In this document: positions 55,761-64,000 of the stretch, one piece after another
Numbering within the stretch: the stretch's first letter is position 1
Layout of the letters: every line of letters begins with the position of its first letter
Source of the DNA: Homoserinimonas sedimenticola
GTDB lineage: Bacteria; Actinomycetota; Actinomycetes; Actinomycetales; Microbacteriaceae
NCBI RefSeq assembly: GCF_026094475.1
Contig: NZ_JAPELL010000001.1
Span: 310,001-374,000 of the forward strand
Direction of reading: 5' to 3'
DNA: 64,000 bases
The notes under the pieces: model-generated
The model's input: only the letters and a program-made list of their open reading frames with translations
Database searches by the model: none
Told to the model about the DNA's origin: nothing
Program-made: the position numbers and the translations under genes

Positions 55761-58213
55761 TCGACGAGGACATGTCGCCCGCGGAACGCTACGCCGCGTC
55801 GCGCCTGCGGCAGGGCTCGCCCCTGCTCGAGCAGTTCCGTGCCGGTCTCTCCTTCGACCTCGACACCTTCCAGCTGGAGGCCTGTGCCGCGCTCGAAGCC
55901 GGCAACGGGGTGCTTGTCGCTGCCCCTACGGGCGCGGGAAAGACCATTGTGGCCGAGTTCGCGCTTTTTCTCGCGATGCAGGGGGCCAACGACAAGGTCT
56001 TCTACACCGCACCCATGAAGGCCCTCAGCAACCAGAAGTTCCAGGAGTTCGTGTCCGTCTACGGGGCGAGCGAGGTGGGCCTCCTCACGGGCGACACGAA
56101 CATCAACTCGGGGGCGCGCATCGTCGTCATGACGACCGAGGTGCTGCGCAACATGCTCTACGCCGACTCTGATCTGCTCCGTGACCTGTCCTACGTCGTC
56201 ATGGATGAGGTGCACTACCTCGCCGACCGCTTCCGCGGCGCCGTCTGGGAGGAGGTCATCATCCACCTGCCGCAGTCGGTGCGGCTCGTCTCACTGAGCG
56301 CGACCGTCTCCAATGCGGAGGAGTTCGGCGACTGGCTCCAGGCGGTGAGGGGCGAGACGTCGGTCATCGTCTCCGAGCAGCGACCCGTGCCGCTCGACCA
56401 ACACGTGCTGGTGCGAGGCAAGCTCCTCGACCTGTTCGACACCTCCGCCGCGACCGCTCGCCGCTCGGGCGACGAGACGGCGACGCCCCGTGTGAACCCC
56501 GAGCTCCTCCAGCTCGCCTCCTTCGGGGGCAGGGGTGGTCCTCCGGAGCGGGGACGGGGGAGGGGCCGTGGGCGTTACCCCGTGCGGCAGTTCGAGGAGG
56601 GGCGGCTCAGCCGAGCGCAGGTTGTGGAGTTGCTCGGATCCAAGCACCTCCTGCCCGCCATCTTCTTCATCTTCAGTCGGAATGGATGCGACCAGGCCGT
56701 CTCCCAGGTGCTGCGCACGGGCATCCGCCTCACCGATCGGATCGAACGCGACGAGATCCGCGAGATCGTCGAGGAACGTTGCCGGGCGATCCCGGATGAG
56801 GATCTGGCGGTGCTCGGGTATTGGCAGTGGCTCGACGGGCTCGAGCGGGGCGTTGCGGCGCACCACGCGGGCATGCTGCCCGCGTTCAAGGAGGTCGTCG
56901 AGGAGCTCTTCCAGAAGAAGCTCGTCAAAGCAGTCTTCGCGACCGAAACACTCGCCCTCGGCATCAACATGCCCGCACGCACGGTCGTGCTGGAGAAGCT
57001 CGAGAAGTTCAACGGCGAGGCCCGCGTGCCCATCACCCCGGGCGAGTACACGCAGCTCACCGGGCGAGCTGGCCGCCGCGGCATCGACGTTGAGGGTCAC
57101 TCCGTCATCCAGTGGCAGGGCGGCCTCGACCCGCACGCCGTCGCCTCGCTCGCCTCGCGCCGTACCTACCCGCTCAACTCGAGCTTCTCGCCGACCTACA
57201 ACATGGCCGTCAACCTCATCGAGCAATTCGGACGCGAGCGCACCCGTGACATCCTCGAGTCCTCCTTCGCCCAGTTCCAGGCCGACCGCTCCGTCGTCGA
57301 CATGGCGCGAAAGGTGCGGTCGCAGGAGGAGTCCCTTGCCGGCTACGCGCAGGCGATGGAGTGTCACCTCGGCGACTTCGCCGAGTACTACGGCATCCGA
57401 CGCGAACTCACCGACCTGGAGCGAAAGGTCGTCCGCAGCGACCATGGCATCCGTGGCGAGCGCGAGCGACGGCAGCGACAGCTCACTGCGCTGCGCAAGC
57501 GGATGAAGCAGCATCCCTGCCACAGCTGCAGCGACCGGGAGGCGCACGCCCGCTGGGCGGAGCGCTGGTGGAAGCTGAAGAAGAAGACGGATGATCTGCG
57601 GCGGCAGGTCAAAACCCGCACGGGTGCCGTCGCGAAGGTCTTCGACCGCGTGACCGAGGTGCTGCTGGAGCTCGGTTACCTGAGGCGCGACGAACACGGC
57701 GCCGTCGTCGTGGCGGAGGGCGGTCGCATCCTTCGACGGATCTACGGTGAGCGGGATCTGCTCGTCGCCGAATGCGTGCGCCGGGGTCTCTGGGACTCCC
57801 TCGACACGCCGGGAATGGCGGCGATGGCAGCGGCACTCGTCTATGAGCCTCGCCGCGAGGAGCAGGGCGGAGAGCGATACCTGCCCAAGGGCCCGTTCCG
57901 CGCTGCGCTAGACAACACGACCACGCTGTGGGCCCAGCTCGACGATCTCGAGACCGAGCACCGGCTCCCCGGCACGGAGCCCGTCGCGACGGGGCTCTCC
58001 GCACCCATGTACCGCTGGGCGCAGGGTGCCCCGCTCGACACAGTGTTGCGCGATGCCGAACTCGCCGCCGGCGACTTCGTGCGTATGACGAAGCAAACGA
58101 TCGACCTCCTCGACCAGATCTCGATCGTCGCCGATGCGCCCGTGGGCCCCACCGCGCGCAAAGCTCTCGACGCGATCCGCCGCGGCATCGTCGCCTACTC
58201 GAGCGTCGGCTGA
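55757..58213 (+). CDS. helY: DEAD/DEAH-box RNA helicase (HelY/Ski2-like)
   Basis: 818 residues from the ATG at 55757. Walker A VAAPTGAGKTIVAEFAL, motif II VVMDEVHYLADRFRG, SLSATVSNAEEFGDW, and the helicase C-terminal motif QLTGRAGRRGIDVEGH. A C-terminal helical DSHCT-type domain with the CHSC cysteine pair (KQHPCHSCSDRE). The superfamily 2 Ski2/Mtr4 layout suggests RNA processing. The open frame upstream of 55757 is in tatC and was discarded. Confidence 0.95.
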   Translation: MIDEDMSPAERYAASRLRQGSPLLEQFRAGLSFDLDTFQLEACAALEAGNGVLVAAPTGAGKTIVAEFALFLAMQGANDKVFYTAPMKALSNQKFQEFVSVYGASEVGLLTGDTNINSGARIVVMTTEVLRNMLYADSDLLRDLSYVVMDEVHYLADRFRGAVWEEVIIHLPQSVRLVSLSATVSNAEEFGDWLQAVRGETSVIVSEQRPVPLDQHVLVRGKLLDLFDTSAATARRSGDETATPRVNPELLQLASFGGRGGPPERGRGRGRGRYPVRQFEEGRLSRAQVVELLGSKHLLPAIFFIFSRNGCDQAVSQVLRTGIRLTDRIERDEIREIVEERCRAIPDEDLAVLGYWQWLDGLERGVAAHHAGMLPAFKEVVEELFQKKLVKAVFATETLALGINMPARTVVLEKLEKFNGEARVPITPGEYTQLTGRAGRRGIDVEGHSVIQWQGGLDPHAVASLASRRTYPLNSSFSPTYNMAVNLIEQFGRERTRDILESSFAQFQADRSVVDMARKVRSQEESLAGYAQAMECHLGDFAEYYGIRRELTDLERKVVRSDHGIRGERERRQRQLTALRKRMKQHPCHSCSDREAHARWAERWWKLKKKTDDLRRQVKTRTGAVAKVFDRVTEVLLELGYLRRDEHGAVVVAEGGRILRRIYGERDLLVAECVRRGLWDSLDTPGMAAMAAALVYEPRREEQGGERYLPKGPFRAALDNTTTLWAQLDDLETEHRLPGTEPVATGLSAPMYRWAQGAPLDTVLRDAELAAGDFVRMTKQTIDLLDQISIVADAPVGPTARKALDAIRRGIVAYSSVG

Positions 58214-58216
58214 TCC

Positions 58217-59827
58217 ATGGTGAGCACGATCGACCGGCCGAGCCCTGCCCCGACGAATGCTGCGGCCCCGCGCCCTCGCCGCTGGAGCTGGACGCGGCTC
58301 GCGGCTGCCGTCGTCGGCGGGCTCGTGCTCTCCGCAGCGTTCCCGCCCATCGGCTGGTGGCCCCTCGCGATCCTCGGGACCGCCCTGCTCCTGTGGTCGC
58401 TTCGCGGAGCGGGGACCGCGGCGGCAGTCCTTCTGGGGCTGGGCGGCGGTTTCGCCTTCTACGGTACCCACATCTTCTGGCTCACGACCTATCTGGGGCC
58501 CGTGCCGTGGCTTGCCCTCGCGGGCGTGGAGACGCTCTTCTTCGCGGTCGCCGCCGTCATCATCTCCTATGCCTGGCGCTGGGGTCTGGCTGCGACGGCC
58601 CACCCGCTCTGGCGCTTCAGTGGCCTGCCTGTCGTGTTGGCTGGCCTGTGGACGGCCCGCGAGGGCATTGTGAGCGTCTGGCCCTATGGCGGCTTCTCCT
58701 GGGGTCGGCTCGCGTTCTCACAGTCAGAGGGAGCCTTCCGGGAGGCAGTTGCTTGGCTGGGCGCCGCGGGGCTCGGCTTCGTCCTCGCCCTCATCGCTGC
58801 CCTTCTCGTGCAGGGCGCCTGCGACCGTCAGGCGCGGGGCAGTTTCGCCGTCCGCGCGGCACCCCTTGCCGTGATCACCCTCGTGGCGCTCCTTGTCCCG
58901 ACGTGGCCAGCCGAGGACACGGGGGACGTCACGGTCGCGGCGGTCCAGGGCAACTCCGAGGCCGGCCTCTGGGCGCAGCGTCAGCGCGGAGACATCCTCG
59001 ACGAGCACCTGCAGGCGACCGTACCGGTCCTCGATGCGGAGGTCGACGTCGTGGTGTGGCCCGAGAACGCCGCCGACCTCAACCCCCTGCGCTATCCGCA
59101 GGCGGCGGGCGTGCTCGACTACGTCACGGAGGAGATGGATGCCCCGCTCATCGCCGGCACCATCACGGATGGCGACGAGGGGCAGACCTTCAACAGCATC
59201 CTCCTCTGGGAGGCAGGGGAGGGGGCCGTCGCCCAGTACGACAAGATCCACCCCGTTCCCTTCGCCGAGTACCTGCCCGATCGTGAGTTCTGGTATCCGC
59301 TCGCGCCCGCGCTCTTCGATCTGATCCCGCGCGACTACTCCTTTGGGCAGCGCCCCAACGTGCTCGATATCGCCCTGCCCGATGGTGGAACGCTCGCCGC
59401 CGGCATCGCGATCTGCTTCGACATTGTGGACGACGAGCTGCTGCATCAGATGATCGACGGGGGAGCGGAGGTCATCTTCGCTCCCACCAACAACGCGGAC
59501 TTCGGGCAGAGCGCGGAGAGCGTCCAGCAACTCGCGATCGCACGGCTGCGCGCGATTGAGTACGGGCGGTCGCTCGTGAACATCTCCACGGTCGGCGCGA
59601 GCGCAATCATCGCGCCTGACGGCAGCACGATCGCCGACCTGCCGACCTTCGAGCCAGGCGCGATGGTCGAGACGATTCCGCTGCGGGACAGCGTGACCCC
59701 GGCCGCCGCGATCGGCCGACAGGTCGAGTGGTTCACGGCAGGCATCGGGATGCTCGGCCTGCTGGCCGTGGGAGGCCTTGCCGTCCGGCGGTCCCGAGGC
59801 GGCACGCGCGAGGCAGCCCATGGGTGA
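58217..59827 (+). CDS. lnt: Apolipoprotein N-acyltransferase
   Basis: 536 residues. Six to seven N-terminal membrane helices followed by an extracytoplasmic nitrilase-like domain. The catalytic triad is visible: Glu in VVVWPENAADLNP, Lys in YDKIHPVPFAEYLPDR and Cys in AAGIAICFDIVDDE. Adds a fatty acid to the N-terminal cysteine of lipoproteins, relevant to the FKBP lipoprotein nearby. Three bases after helY; its end overlaps the mannosyltransferase by eight bases. In mycobacteria the two activities can be fused as Ppm1. Confidence 0.95.
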   Translation: MVSTIDRPSPAPTNAAAPRPRRWSWTRLAAAVVGGLVLSAAFPPIGWWPLAILGTALLLWSLRGAGTAAAVLLGLGGGFAFYGTHIFWLTTYLGPVPWLALAGVETLFFAVAAVIISYAWRWGLAATAHPLWRFSGLPVVLAGLWTAREGIVSVWPYGGFSWGRLAFSQSEGAFREAVAWLGAAGLGFVLALIAALLVQGACDRQARGSFAVRAAPLAVITLVALLVPTWPAEDTGDVTVAAVQGNSEAGLWAQRQRGDILDEHLQATVPVLDAEVDVVVWPENAADLNPLRYPQAAGVLDYVTEEMDAPLIAGTITDGDEGQTFNSILLWEAGEGAVAQYDKIHPVPFAEYLPDREFWYPLAPALFDLIPRDYSFGQRPNVLDIALPDGGTLAAGIAICFDIVDDELLHQMIDGGAEVIFAPTNNADFGQSAESVQQLAIARLRAIEYGRSLVNISTVGASAIIAPDGSTIADLPTFEPGAMVETIPLRDSVTPAAAIGRQVEWFTAGIGMLGLLAVGGLAVRRSRGGTREAAHG

Positions 59828-60584
59828 TGCCCTCGTGCTCGTGCCCACCTACAACGAGGCCCCGAACATCCGAGACATCGTGGCGCGCATTCGGGCGGCT
59901 GTGCCCCACGCTGACATCCTCGTGCTCGACGATGCCTCCCCGGATGGCACCGGCAGCATCGCCGACGCAATCACCCAGACGGATGCTCGTGTCGCTGTGA
60001 TCCATCGGGCGGAGAAGGCGGGACTGGGCGCGGCATACCGTGAGGGGTTCCGGTACGCGATCGAGAAGCGTTACGCCATCGTCGTCGAGATCGACGCCGA
60101 CGGCTCGCACGACCCCGCCGAGTTGCCCACGATGCTGAGGCTCGCCGAGACCGCGGATCTCGTCATCGGCTCACGCTGGGTGCGGGGCGGATCTGTCGTC
60201 GACTGGCCCCGACACCGGCTCGCGATCTCACGTCTCGGCAACCGCTACGCGCGCGCCGCCCTGCGCTCCCGTATTCGTGACCTCACGGCGGGCTTTCGCG
60301 CCTACCGCACCGAAGCCCTCCATGAGATGGACCTCGACGCGGTCTCCTCACAGGGGTACTGCTTCCAGGTCGAGATGGCGTGGCGTCTCGAGCGCAGCGG
60401 ATGCCGCGTGGTCGAGCATCCCATCACCTTCGTGGAACGCACCGAGGGTGACTCGAAGATGCACCTCGGGATTGTCACCGAGGCCCTGTGGCGCGTGACG
60501 GCCTGGGGGATCGCCCTGCGCCTCCCGAGCGGCAGCCCGCACACACGACGAGGGCCCGCGGAACACTCCGCGGACCCTCGGTAG
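59820..60584 (+). CDS. ppm1: Polyprenol-phosphate mannosyltransferase (dolichol-P-mannose synthase-like)
   Basis: 254 residues. VLVPTYNEAPNIRDIVARIR, ILVLDDASPDGTGSI, DxD in VEIDADGSHDP, and GSRWVRGGSVVDWP are the Dpm1 family signatures. Transfers mannose from GDP-mannose to a polyprenyl phosphate for extracytoplasmic mannosylation. No C-terminal membrane segment, as in the short form. The last codons encode one side of a hairpin. Confidence 0.93.
   Translation: MGDALVLVPTYNEAPNIRDIVARIRAAVPHADILVLDDASPDGTGSIADAITQTDARVAVIHRAEKAGLGAAYREGFRYAIEKRYAIVVEIDADGSHDPAELPTMLRLAETADLVIGSRWVRGGSVVDWPRHRLAISRLGNRYARAALRSRIRDLTAGFRAYRTEALHEMDLDAVSSQGYCFQVEMAWRLERSGCRVVEHPITFVERTEGDSKMHLGIVTEALWRVTAWGIALRLPSGSPHTRRGPAEHSADPR
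60549..60580. terminator. Bidirectional hairpin between ppm1 and rbpA
   Basis: A 13-bp stem with one internal mismatch (CGAGGG-CCGCGGA against TCCGCGG-CCCTCG) and an ACAC loop. It lies inside the last ppm1 codons, 15 bases before the convergent rbpA stop. No U-run on either side, so it may act as a roadblock rather than a classical terminator. Confidence 0.5.
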
Positions 60585-60594
60585 CTCGTGTCGC

Positions 60595-60960
60595 CTAGGC
60601 GCCGATCTTCTGCTCGCCCTTGCGGGCACGCAGATAGTTGAGCCGCTCCTGCAGCAACTCCTCCAACTCGGCACGACTGCGGCGCTCGAGAAGCATGTCC
60701 CAGTGGGTCCTGGCCACCTTCTCCTCGCCCTGCTCCTGCTCGACCAGTTCGCCGTCCTCAGCGACGAGGCGCCCCTCGGCGCCCGTCTTGGGCGACTCCC
60801 AAACGGTGGGAATCTCGGCGTCGGCGGCGAACATCACGTCGAACGTGGAGCCGTCGGCTGAACGGTATGTGCTTTTCTTGCGCGCTGAGAACGTGACGCC
60901 CTCTTCACTCTGAAGGCTCTGGGATCCGAGCCTCATGCCGCGCAAACTGCGATCCGCCAT
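60595..60960 (-). CDS. rbpA: RNA polymerase-binding protein RbpA
   Basis: 121 residues from the ATG at 60960 (MADRSLRGMRLGS), with a strong GAGGAGG ribosome site. The N-terminal RGMRLGSQSLQSEEG is the RbpA hallmark, then a core domain and the sigma-interacting C-terminal helix (EELLQERLNYLRARKG). Binds RNA polymerase and the primary sigma factor in actinobacteria. A longer frame upstream was discarded because it crosses the ribosome site. Confidence 0.93.
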   Translation of the reverse strand: MADRSLRGMRLGSQSLQSEEGVTFSARKKSTYRSADGSTFDVMFAADAEIPTVWESPKTGAEGRLVAEDGELVEQEQGEEKVARTHWDMLLERRSRAELEELLQERLNYLRARKGEQKIGA

Positions 60961-60987
60961 TGTGTGGTACCTCCTCGCGTTGCTCAA

Positions 60988-60993
60988 GTTATA
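60988..60993 (-). promoter_or_regulatory. Candidate -10 element TATAAC of rbpA
   Basis: TATAAC lies about 27 bases before the rbpA ATG on the minus strand. It gives a short leader that contains GAGGAGG, unlike the leaderless genes. Confidence 0.45.
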
Positions 60994-61070
60994 AACCGTG
61001 CTGCTGGGAGATCTATTCCTTGGCCCTGCGCCTCCGGCGAGTTCACAGGCGACTCTCGGGGTGGCGGGCG

Positions 61071-61835
61071 TCAGCGCGTGCCGGTCAGGACCTCGACCGC
61101 GACATCCGCGCGATCCGTGACGATTCCATCGACGCCCATCGCGACGAGCCTTTCCATGTCCGCCGGCTCATTCACCGTCCACACGTGCACCTCGACGCCG
61201 GCCGACCTCAGCAGGTTCACGCTTCGCGGAGTCACGATCCGTACGCCGCGGAAGCGCTCGGGAACCTGAACAGCATCGACCGGTTCAAGGATGCGCCGGA
61301 GCATCCGCGCGTTTCGGATCCGCAGCGCCCCGATTGCCTTCGCCACGAGCGCCGACGATGCGGATGTCGCGACACCCTCGAGCTGGCTGACGGCCGAGCG
61401 GCGGCGGCGCTCGTCGAAGGACGTTACGAGCACCCGCTGCACGGCACCGGCCTCGCGCACCGCCCGCACGAGCGGATCCACCGCGTTGTTCGCCTTGATG
61501 TCGATGTTGAAGCGTGCCGTGGGGAAGGCGTCGAGGGCCTCCGCGAGGCTGCAGAAGCCCTGACCCTCACCCAGGTCCACCCGGCGAAGCTCCGACATCG
61601 TCAATTGTTCGACGCGGACGTCGCGCCCCGCGAGGCGCTTCAAATCGGCATCATGACTGATGCAGGCGATCCCGTCTGCAGTCGCGTGAACGTCCGTCTC
61701 GAGATGCGTGGCGCCGGCGCTGAGCGCTTTGAGAAAGGCGAGGAGCGTGTTCTCCGGGGCCTCGACGGCCAGGCCCCGGTGCGCGATGATCCGCGGGGCG
61801 GGGGAGGAGAAGAACTCCGGTGTCCGTTCAGGCAC
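61071..61835 (-). CDS. Glycerophosphodiester phosphodiesterase
   Basis: 254 residues. RIIAHRGLAVEAPENTLLAF carries the catalytic HRG and EN pair, LETDVHATADGIACISHD the metal ligands (E-x-D) and second His. The central barrel ends in VWTVNEPADMERLVAMGVDG. Releases sn-glycerol-3-phosphate from glycerophosphodiesters. No signal peptide, so a cytoplasmic role is likely. The start overlaps the SPFH gene stop by eight bases. Confidence 0.93.
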   Translation of the reverse strand: MPERTPEFFSSPAPRIIAHRGLAVEAPENTLLAFLKALSAGATHLETDVHATADGIACISHDADLKRLAGRDVRVEQLTMSELRRVDLGEGQGFCSLAEALDAFPTARFNIDIKANNAVDPLVRAVREAGAVQRVLVTSFDERRRRSAVSQLEGVATSASSALVAKAIGALRIRNARMLRRILEPVDAVQVPERFRGVRIVTPRSVNLLRSAGVEVHVWTVNEPADMERLVAMGVDGIVTDRADVAVEVLTGTR

Positions 61836-62757
61836 CCTTGTCGTTCACTCCCGGGGCTGCCGTGCCTCCCGCGAAGCCCGCCGCAATCCCCTTGAGCGAC
61901 TCGGTGAGCTCCGAGGGGATGATCCACAGCTTGCTCGCTTCACCTTCCGCGATCTTCGGGAGGGTCTGCAGGTACTGGTACGCGAGGAGCGGCCCATCTG
62001 GGTTGCCCTCGTGGATCGCACTGAACACCGTCGTGATGGCCTCCGACTCGCCCTGGGCGCGGAGCACGGCCGCCTTGGCCTCACCCTCGGCCTCGAGGAT
62101 CGCGGCCTGTCGCTTGCCCTCTGCCTCAAGGATCGCGGACTGCTTGGTGCCCTCCGCCGTGAGGATAGCCGCCCGCCGATCACGCTCGGCCCGCATCTGC
62201 TTCTCCATGGAGTCCTGGATGGAGGCGGGCGGGTCGATCGCCTTGAGCTCGACACGGCCGACGCGGATGCCCCACTTGCCCGTCGCCTCGTCGAGCACGA
62301 TGCGGAGCTGCCCGTTGATGTTGTCGCGGCTCGTGAGCGCCTCCTCGAGGTTCAGTCCGCCGACGACATTGCGGAGCGTCGTCGTTGTCAGCTGCTCGAC
62401 CGCGCCGAGGTAGTTGGCGATCTCGTAGGTGGCGGCGCGAGCATCCGTCACCTGAAAGTAGACGACCGTGTCGATCGAGACGACGAGGTTGTCCTCCGTG
62501 ATGACCGGCTGGGGCGGGAACGACACCACCTGTTCGCGCATGTCGATGAGCGGACGCATCCGGTCGATGAAGGGCACGAGGATGTTGAGACCCGGCTGCA
62601 GCGTCTTGTGATAACGCCCGAGGCGTTCCACGATGCCCGCATTGGCCTGCGGCACGATGCGGATGGCGCGGAACAGCACGACGATGACGAACACCGCCAG
62701 GACGACGAGCAGGGCAGCAATGAAGAACTGCCCGATCGTGCTCGAGAAATCATTCAT
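61828..62757 (-). CDS. SPFH/stomatin-family membrane protein (QmcA-like)
   Basis: 309 residues from the ATG at 62757: one N-terminal membrane helix (IAALLVVLAVFVIVVLF), then the SPFH domain (IVPQANAGIVERLGRYHKTL, VVYFQVTDARAATYEIANYL), and an Ala/Glu-rich coiled coil with repeated ILEAEG units (LTAEGTKQSAILEAEGKRQA). Forms large oligomers that organise membrane microdomains. Paired with NfeD upstream in the same direction with an eight-base overlap, the standard STOPP gene pair. Confidence 0.92.
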   Translation of the reverse strand: MNDFSSTIGQFFIAALLVVLAVFVIVVLFRAIRIVPQANAGIVERLGRYHKTLQPGLNILVPFIDRMRPLIDMREQVVSFPPQPVITEDNLVVSIDTVVYFQVTDARAATYEIANYLGAVEQLTTTTLRNVVGGLNLEEALTSRDNINGQLRIVLDEATGKWGIRVGRVELKAIDPPASIQDSMEKQMRAERDRRAAILTAEGTKQSAILEAEGKRQAAILEAEGEAKAAVLRAQGESEAITTVFSAIHEGNPDGPLLAYQYLQTLPKIAEGEASKLWIIPSELTESLKGIAAGFAGGTAAPGVNDKGA

Positions 62758-63238
62758 GGGGGGTGGTCCTCTCCACGGGAACGACGACGGCGGTGGAGCC
62801 GTCGATGGCGGTGACGACGACGTACTCACCGTCGAGTACGTCGCGCTGTTCGGTAAGGGGCGAGAGACGGCAAGTCCAGGTCTCACCATTGGCGAGCTTG
62901 ACCTGACCGGGCGAGTCGCCGATAGCGACGACGACACGGCCGTTCATGCCCATGAGCGCGTCGATATTGCTCGGCGTCGTATCCTCGCCGTGTCTCAGCT
63001 TGCGCAGCAGCACGGGTCTGATCAGAAGAATCAGGAGCACCGAGAGGATGGCGGCTGCGCCGATCTGCACCCACCACGGCGCACCGGCCAGATTCATGCC
63101 GAGGCCGCCGAGACTCCCCGCGGCGATCATGAGGAAGGTGAACTCGAGCGTCAGCAGCTCGATGATGACCGCGACAAGGATGAAGACGAGCCACACGATC
63201 CAGAGGTACTGCGTCAGATCAACGGCGAACGCATCCAT
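62750..63238 (-). CDS. NfeD family membrane protein
   Basis: 162 residues with three hydrophobic segments at about 10-35, 35-50 and 55-80 and a C-terminal OB-fold domain (NIDALMGMNGRVVVAIGDSP, ANGETWTCRLSPLTEQ). NfeD partners with SPFH proteins. This is the short form without the ClpP-like protease domain. Confidence 0.9.
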   Translation of the reverse strand: MDAFAVDLTQYLWIVWLVFILVAVIIELLTLEFTFLMIAAGSLGGLGMNLAGAPWWVQIGAAAILSVLLILLIRPVLLRKLRHGEDTTPSNIDALMGMNGRVVVAIGDSPGQVKLANGETWTCRLSPLTEQRDVLDGEYVVVTAIDGSTAVVVPVERTTPHE

Positions 63239-63371
63239 GTTCTCGGCTCCTTGCGGGGTCGGCGTCTCCTGAAACTACCACTCACCACCGGCAGGGGAGA
63301 GGCGTTGGCACCACTTGGTATTGTCGTGGGCGGCGCAGCAGCGCGTCACCGTCGATTTGAGGAGTTCACCC

Positions 63372-64000
63372 GTGCCCAGTCCCCTCACCCCCGGCTCCCT
63401 CGCGGGAAAGCGCGCACTCGTCACGGGGTCCTCCCGTGGCATCGGCGCTGACACGGTGTCGATGCTCGCGGAGGCGGGCGCCCGAGTCGTCGTGAACTAC
63501 CGCAACAAGGAGAAGCGGGCACTGCAACTCGTCGACAAGATCCGGCAAGCTGGGGGAGAGGCGATCGCGATCGGCGCTGACCTCACCGACCGGGACTCCC
63601 TCTCGGCGATGTTCGCTCGAATCCGCGAGGAATTCGGCGGTCTCGATGTCCTTGTCATGAACGCCTCCGGCGGCATGGAGTCCGGCATGGCTGAGGACTA
63701 CGCCATGCAGCTCAACCGTGACGCACAGGTGGCGTTGCTCGAGCAGGCGCTCGAGGTGCTCCAGGATGGCTCGCGCGTCGTCTTCGTGACGAGTCACCAG
63801 GCGCACTTCATCAAGACTGTGCCCACCATGCCGGAGTACGAGCAGGTGGCACTGAGCAAGCGGGCGGGGGAGGACGCTCTCCGCGCCATGATCCCCCAGC
63901 TCGAGGCCCGGGGGATCGGCTTCGTCGTCGTGTCGGGCGACATGATCGAGGGCACCATCACGGCCACGCTGCTCGAGCGTGCGAACCCGGGCGCGATCGA
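63372..64000 (+). CDS. Short-chain dehydrogenase/reductase, 3' end outside the window
   Basis: GTG at 63372 preceded by TTGAGGAGTT. The Rossmann motif ALVTGSSRGIGADTVSMLAE, VLVMNASGGMESG as the N-A-x-G segment, and SRVVFVTSHQAHFI with Y-x3-K at YEQVALSKRAG are visible; the frame is open to the window edge (about 209 residues seen). The active-site tyrosine spacing is unusual, so the motif assignment is tentative. NAD(P)-dependent oxidoreductase of unknown substrate. Confidence 0.85.
   Translation, partial: MPSPLTPGSLAGKRALVTGSSRGIGADTVSMLAEAGARVVVNYRNKEKRALQLVDKIRQAGGEAIAIGADLTDRDSLSAMFARIREEFGGLDVLVMNASGGMESGMAEDYAMQLNRDAQVALLEQALEVLQDGSRVVFVTSHQAHFIKTVPTMPEYEQVALSKRAGEDALRAMIPQLEARGIGFVVVSGDMIEGTITATLLERANPGAI

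Overview
The window is high-GC actinobacterial chromosome. The evidence points to the family Microbacteriaceae: a mycothiol ligase gene (mshC), a pafB-pafC-tatA-tatC-helY run, an lnt-dolichol-phosphate-mannose-synthase-type pair, rbpA, a complete coproporphyrin-type haem cluster, and heavy use of GTG starts. Many genes have a TAnnnT -10 box ending exactly 6-7 bases before the start codon, which is the signature of leaderless transcripts. The placement is inferred from gene content and style; no database was searched.

Layout. 1-4.7 kb: the end of a glycosyltransferase, a histidine phosphatase/Sir2 pair, a SpoU-type RNA methyltransferase and a D-Ala-D-Ala carboxypeptidase. 4.9-8.8 kb: fatty acid desaturase, SGNH hydrolase and a superfamily II helicase. 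8.8-18.5 kb: the haem block, with hemA divergent from hemE-hemY-hemQ-hemH-hemC-hemD-hemB-hemL. This covers every step from glutamyl-tRNA to haem that is specific to the coproporphyrin-dependent route. 18.5-28.8 kb: a secreted beta-helix protein, an endonuclease/exonuclease/phosphatase-family enzyme, an orphan LysR effector domain, a GT2 glycosyltransferase, HAD and DUF1653 proteins, a YitT-like membrane protein, a purine permease and a PAP2-diacylglycerol-kinase fusion. 28.8-32 kb: an RsbQ-like alpha/beta hydrolase translationally coupled to a PAS-GAF-GGDEF protein with a degenerate GGDEF motif, then an epimerase.

32.06-45.40 kb is a genomic island. It is bounded by two roughly 90-bp imperfect direct repeats, one of which is the 3' flank and terminator of a tRNA-Leu(GAG) gene. 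It carries a type I restriction-modification operon (hsdM-hsdS-hsdR) with a GIY-YIG protein and a HEPN/MNT-like gene pair placed between hsdS and hsdR. Also present are an AbiV/HEPN-like protein with an Rx6H motif, a transposase remnant, an Mrr-like nuclease, and a large alpha/beta hydrolase with a glycine-rich membrane segment. No integrase gene is visible. This is the most probable place for an undescribed defence function.

45.6-64 kb returns to conserved backbone: M20 peptidase, undecaprenyl-diphosphatase, MshC, PAC2 protein, HAD phosphatase, tRNA m1A methyltransferase, FKBP lipoprotein, PafB/PafC, TatA/TatC, HelY-type helicase, Lnt, polyprenol-phosphate mannosyltransferase, RbpA, glycerophosphodiester phosphodiesterase, SPFH/NfeD pair, and a short-chain dehydrogenase cut by the window end. 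Most of these genes overlap by 4-8 bases within operons.
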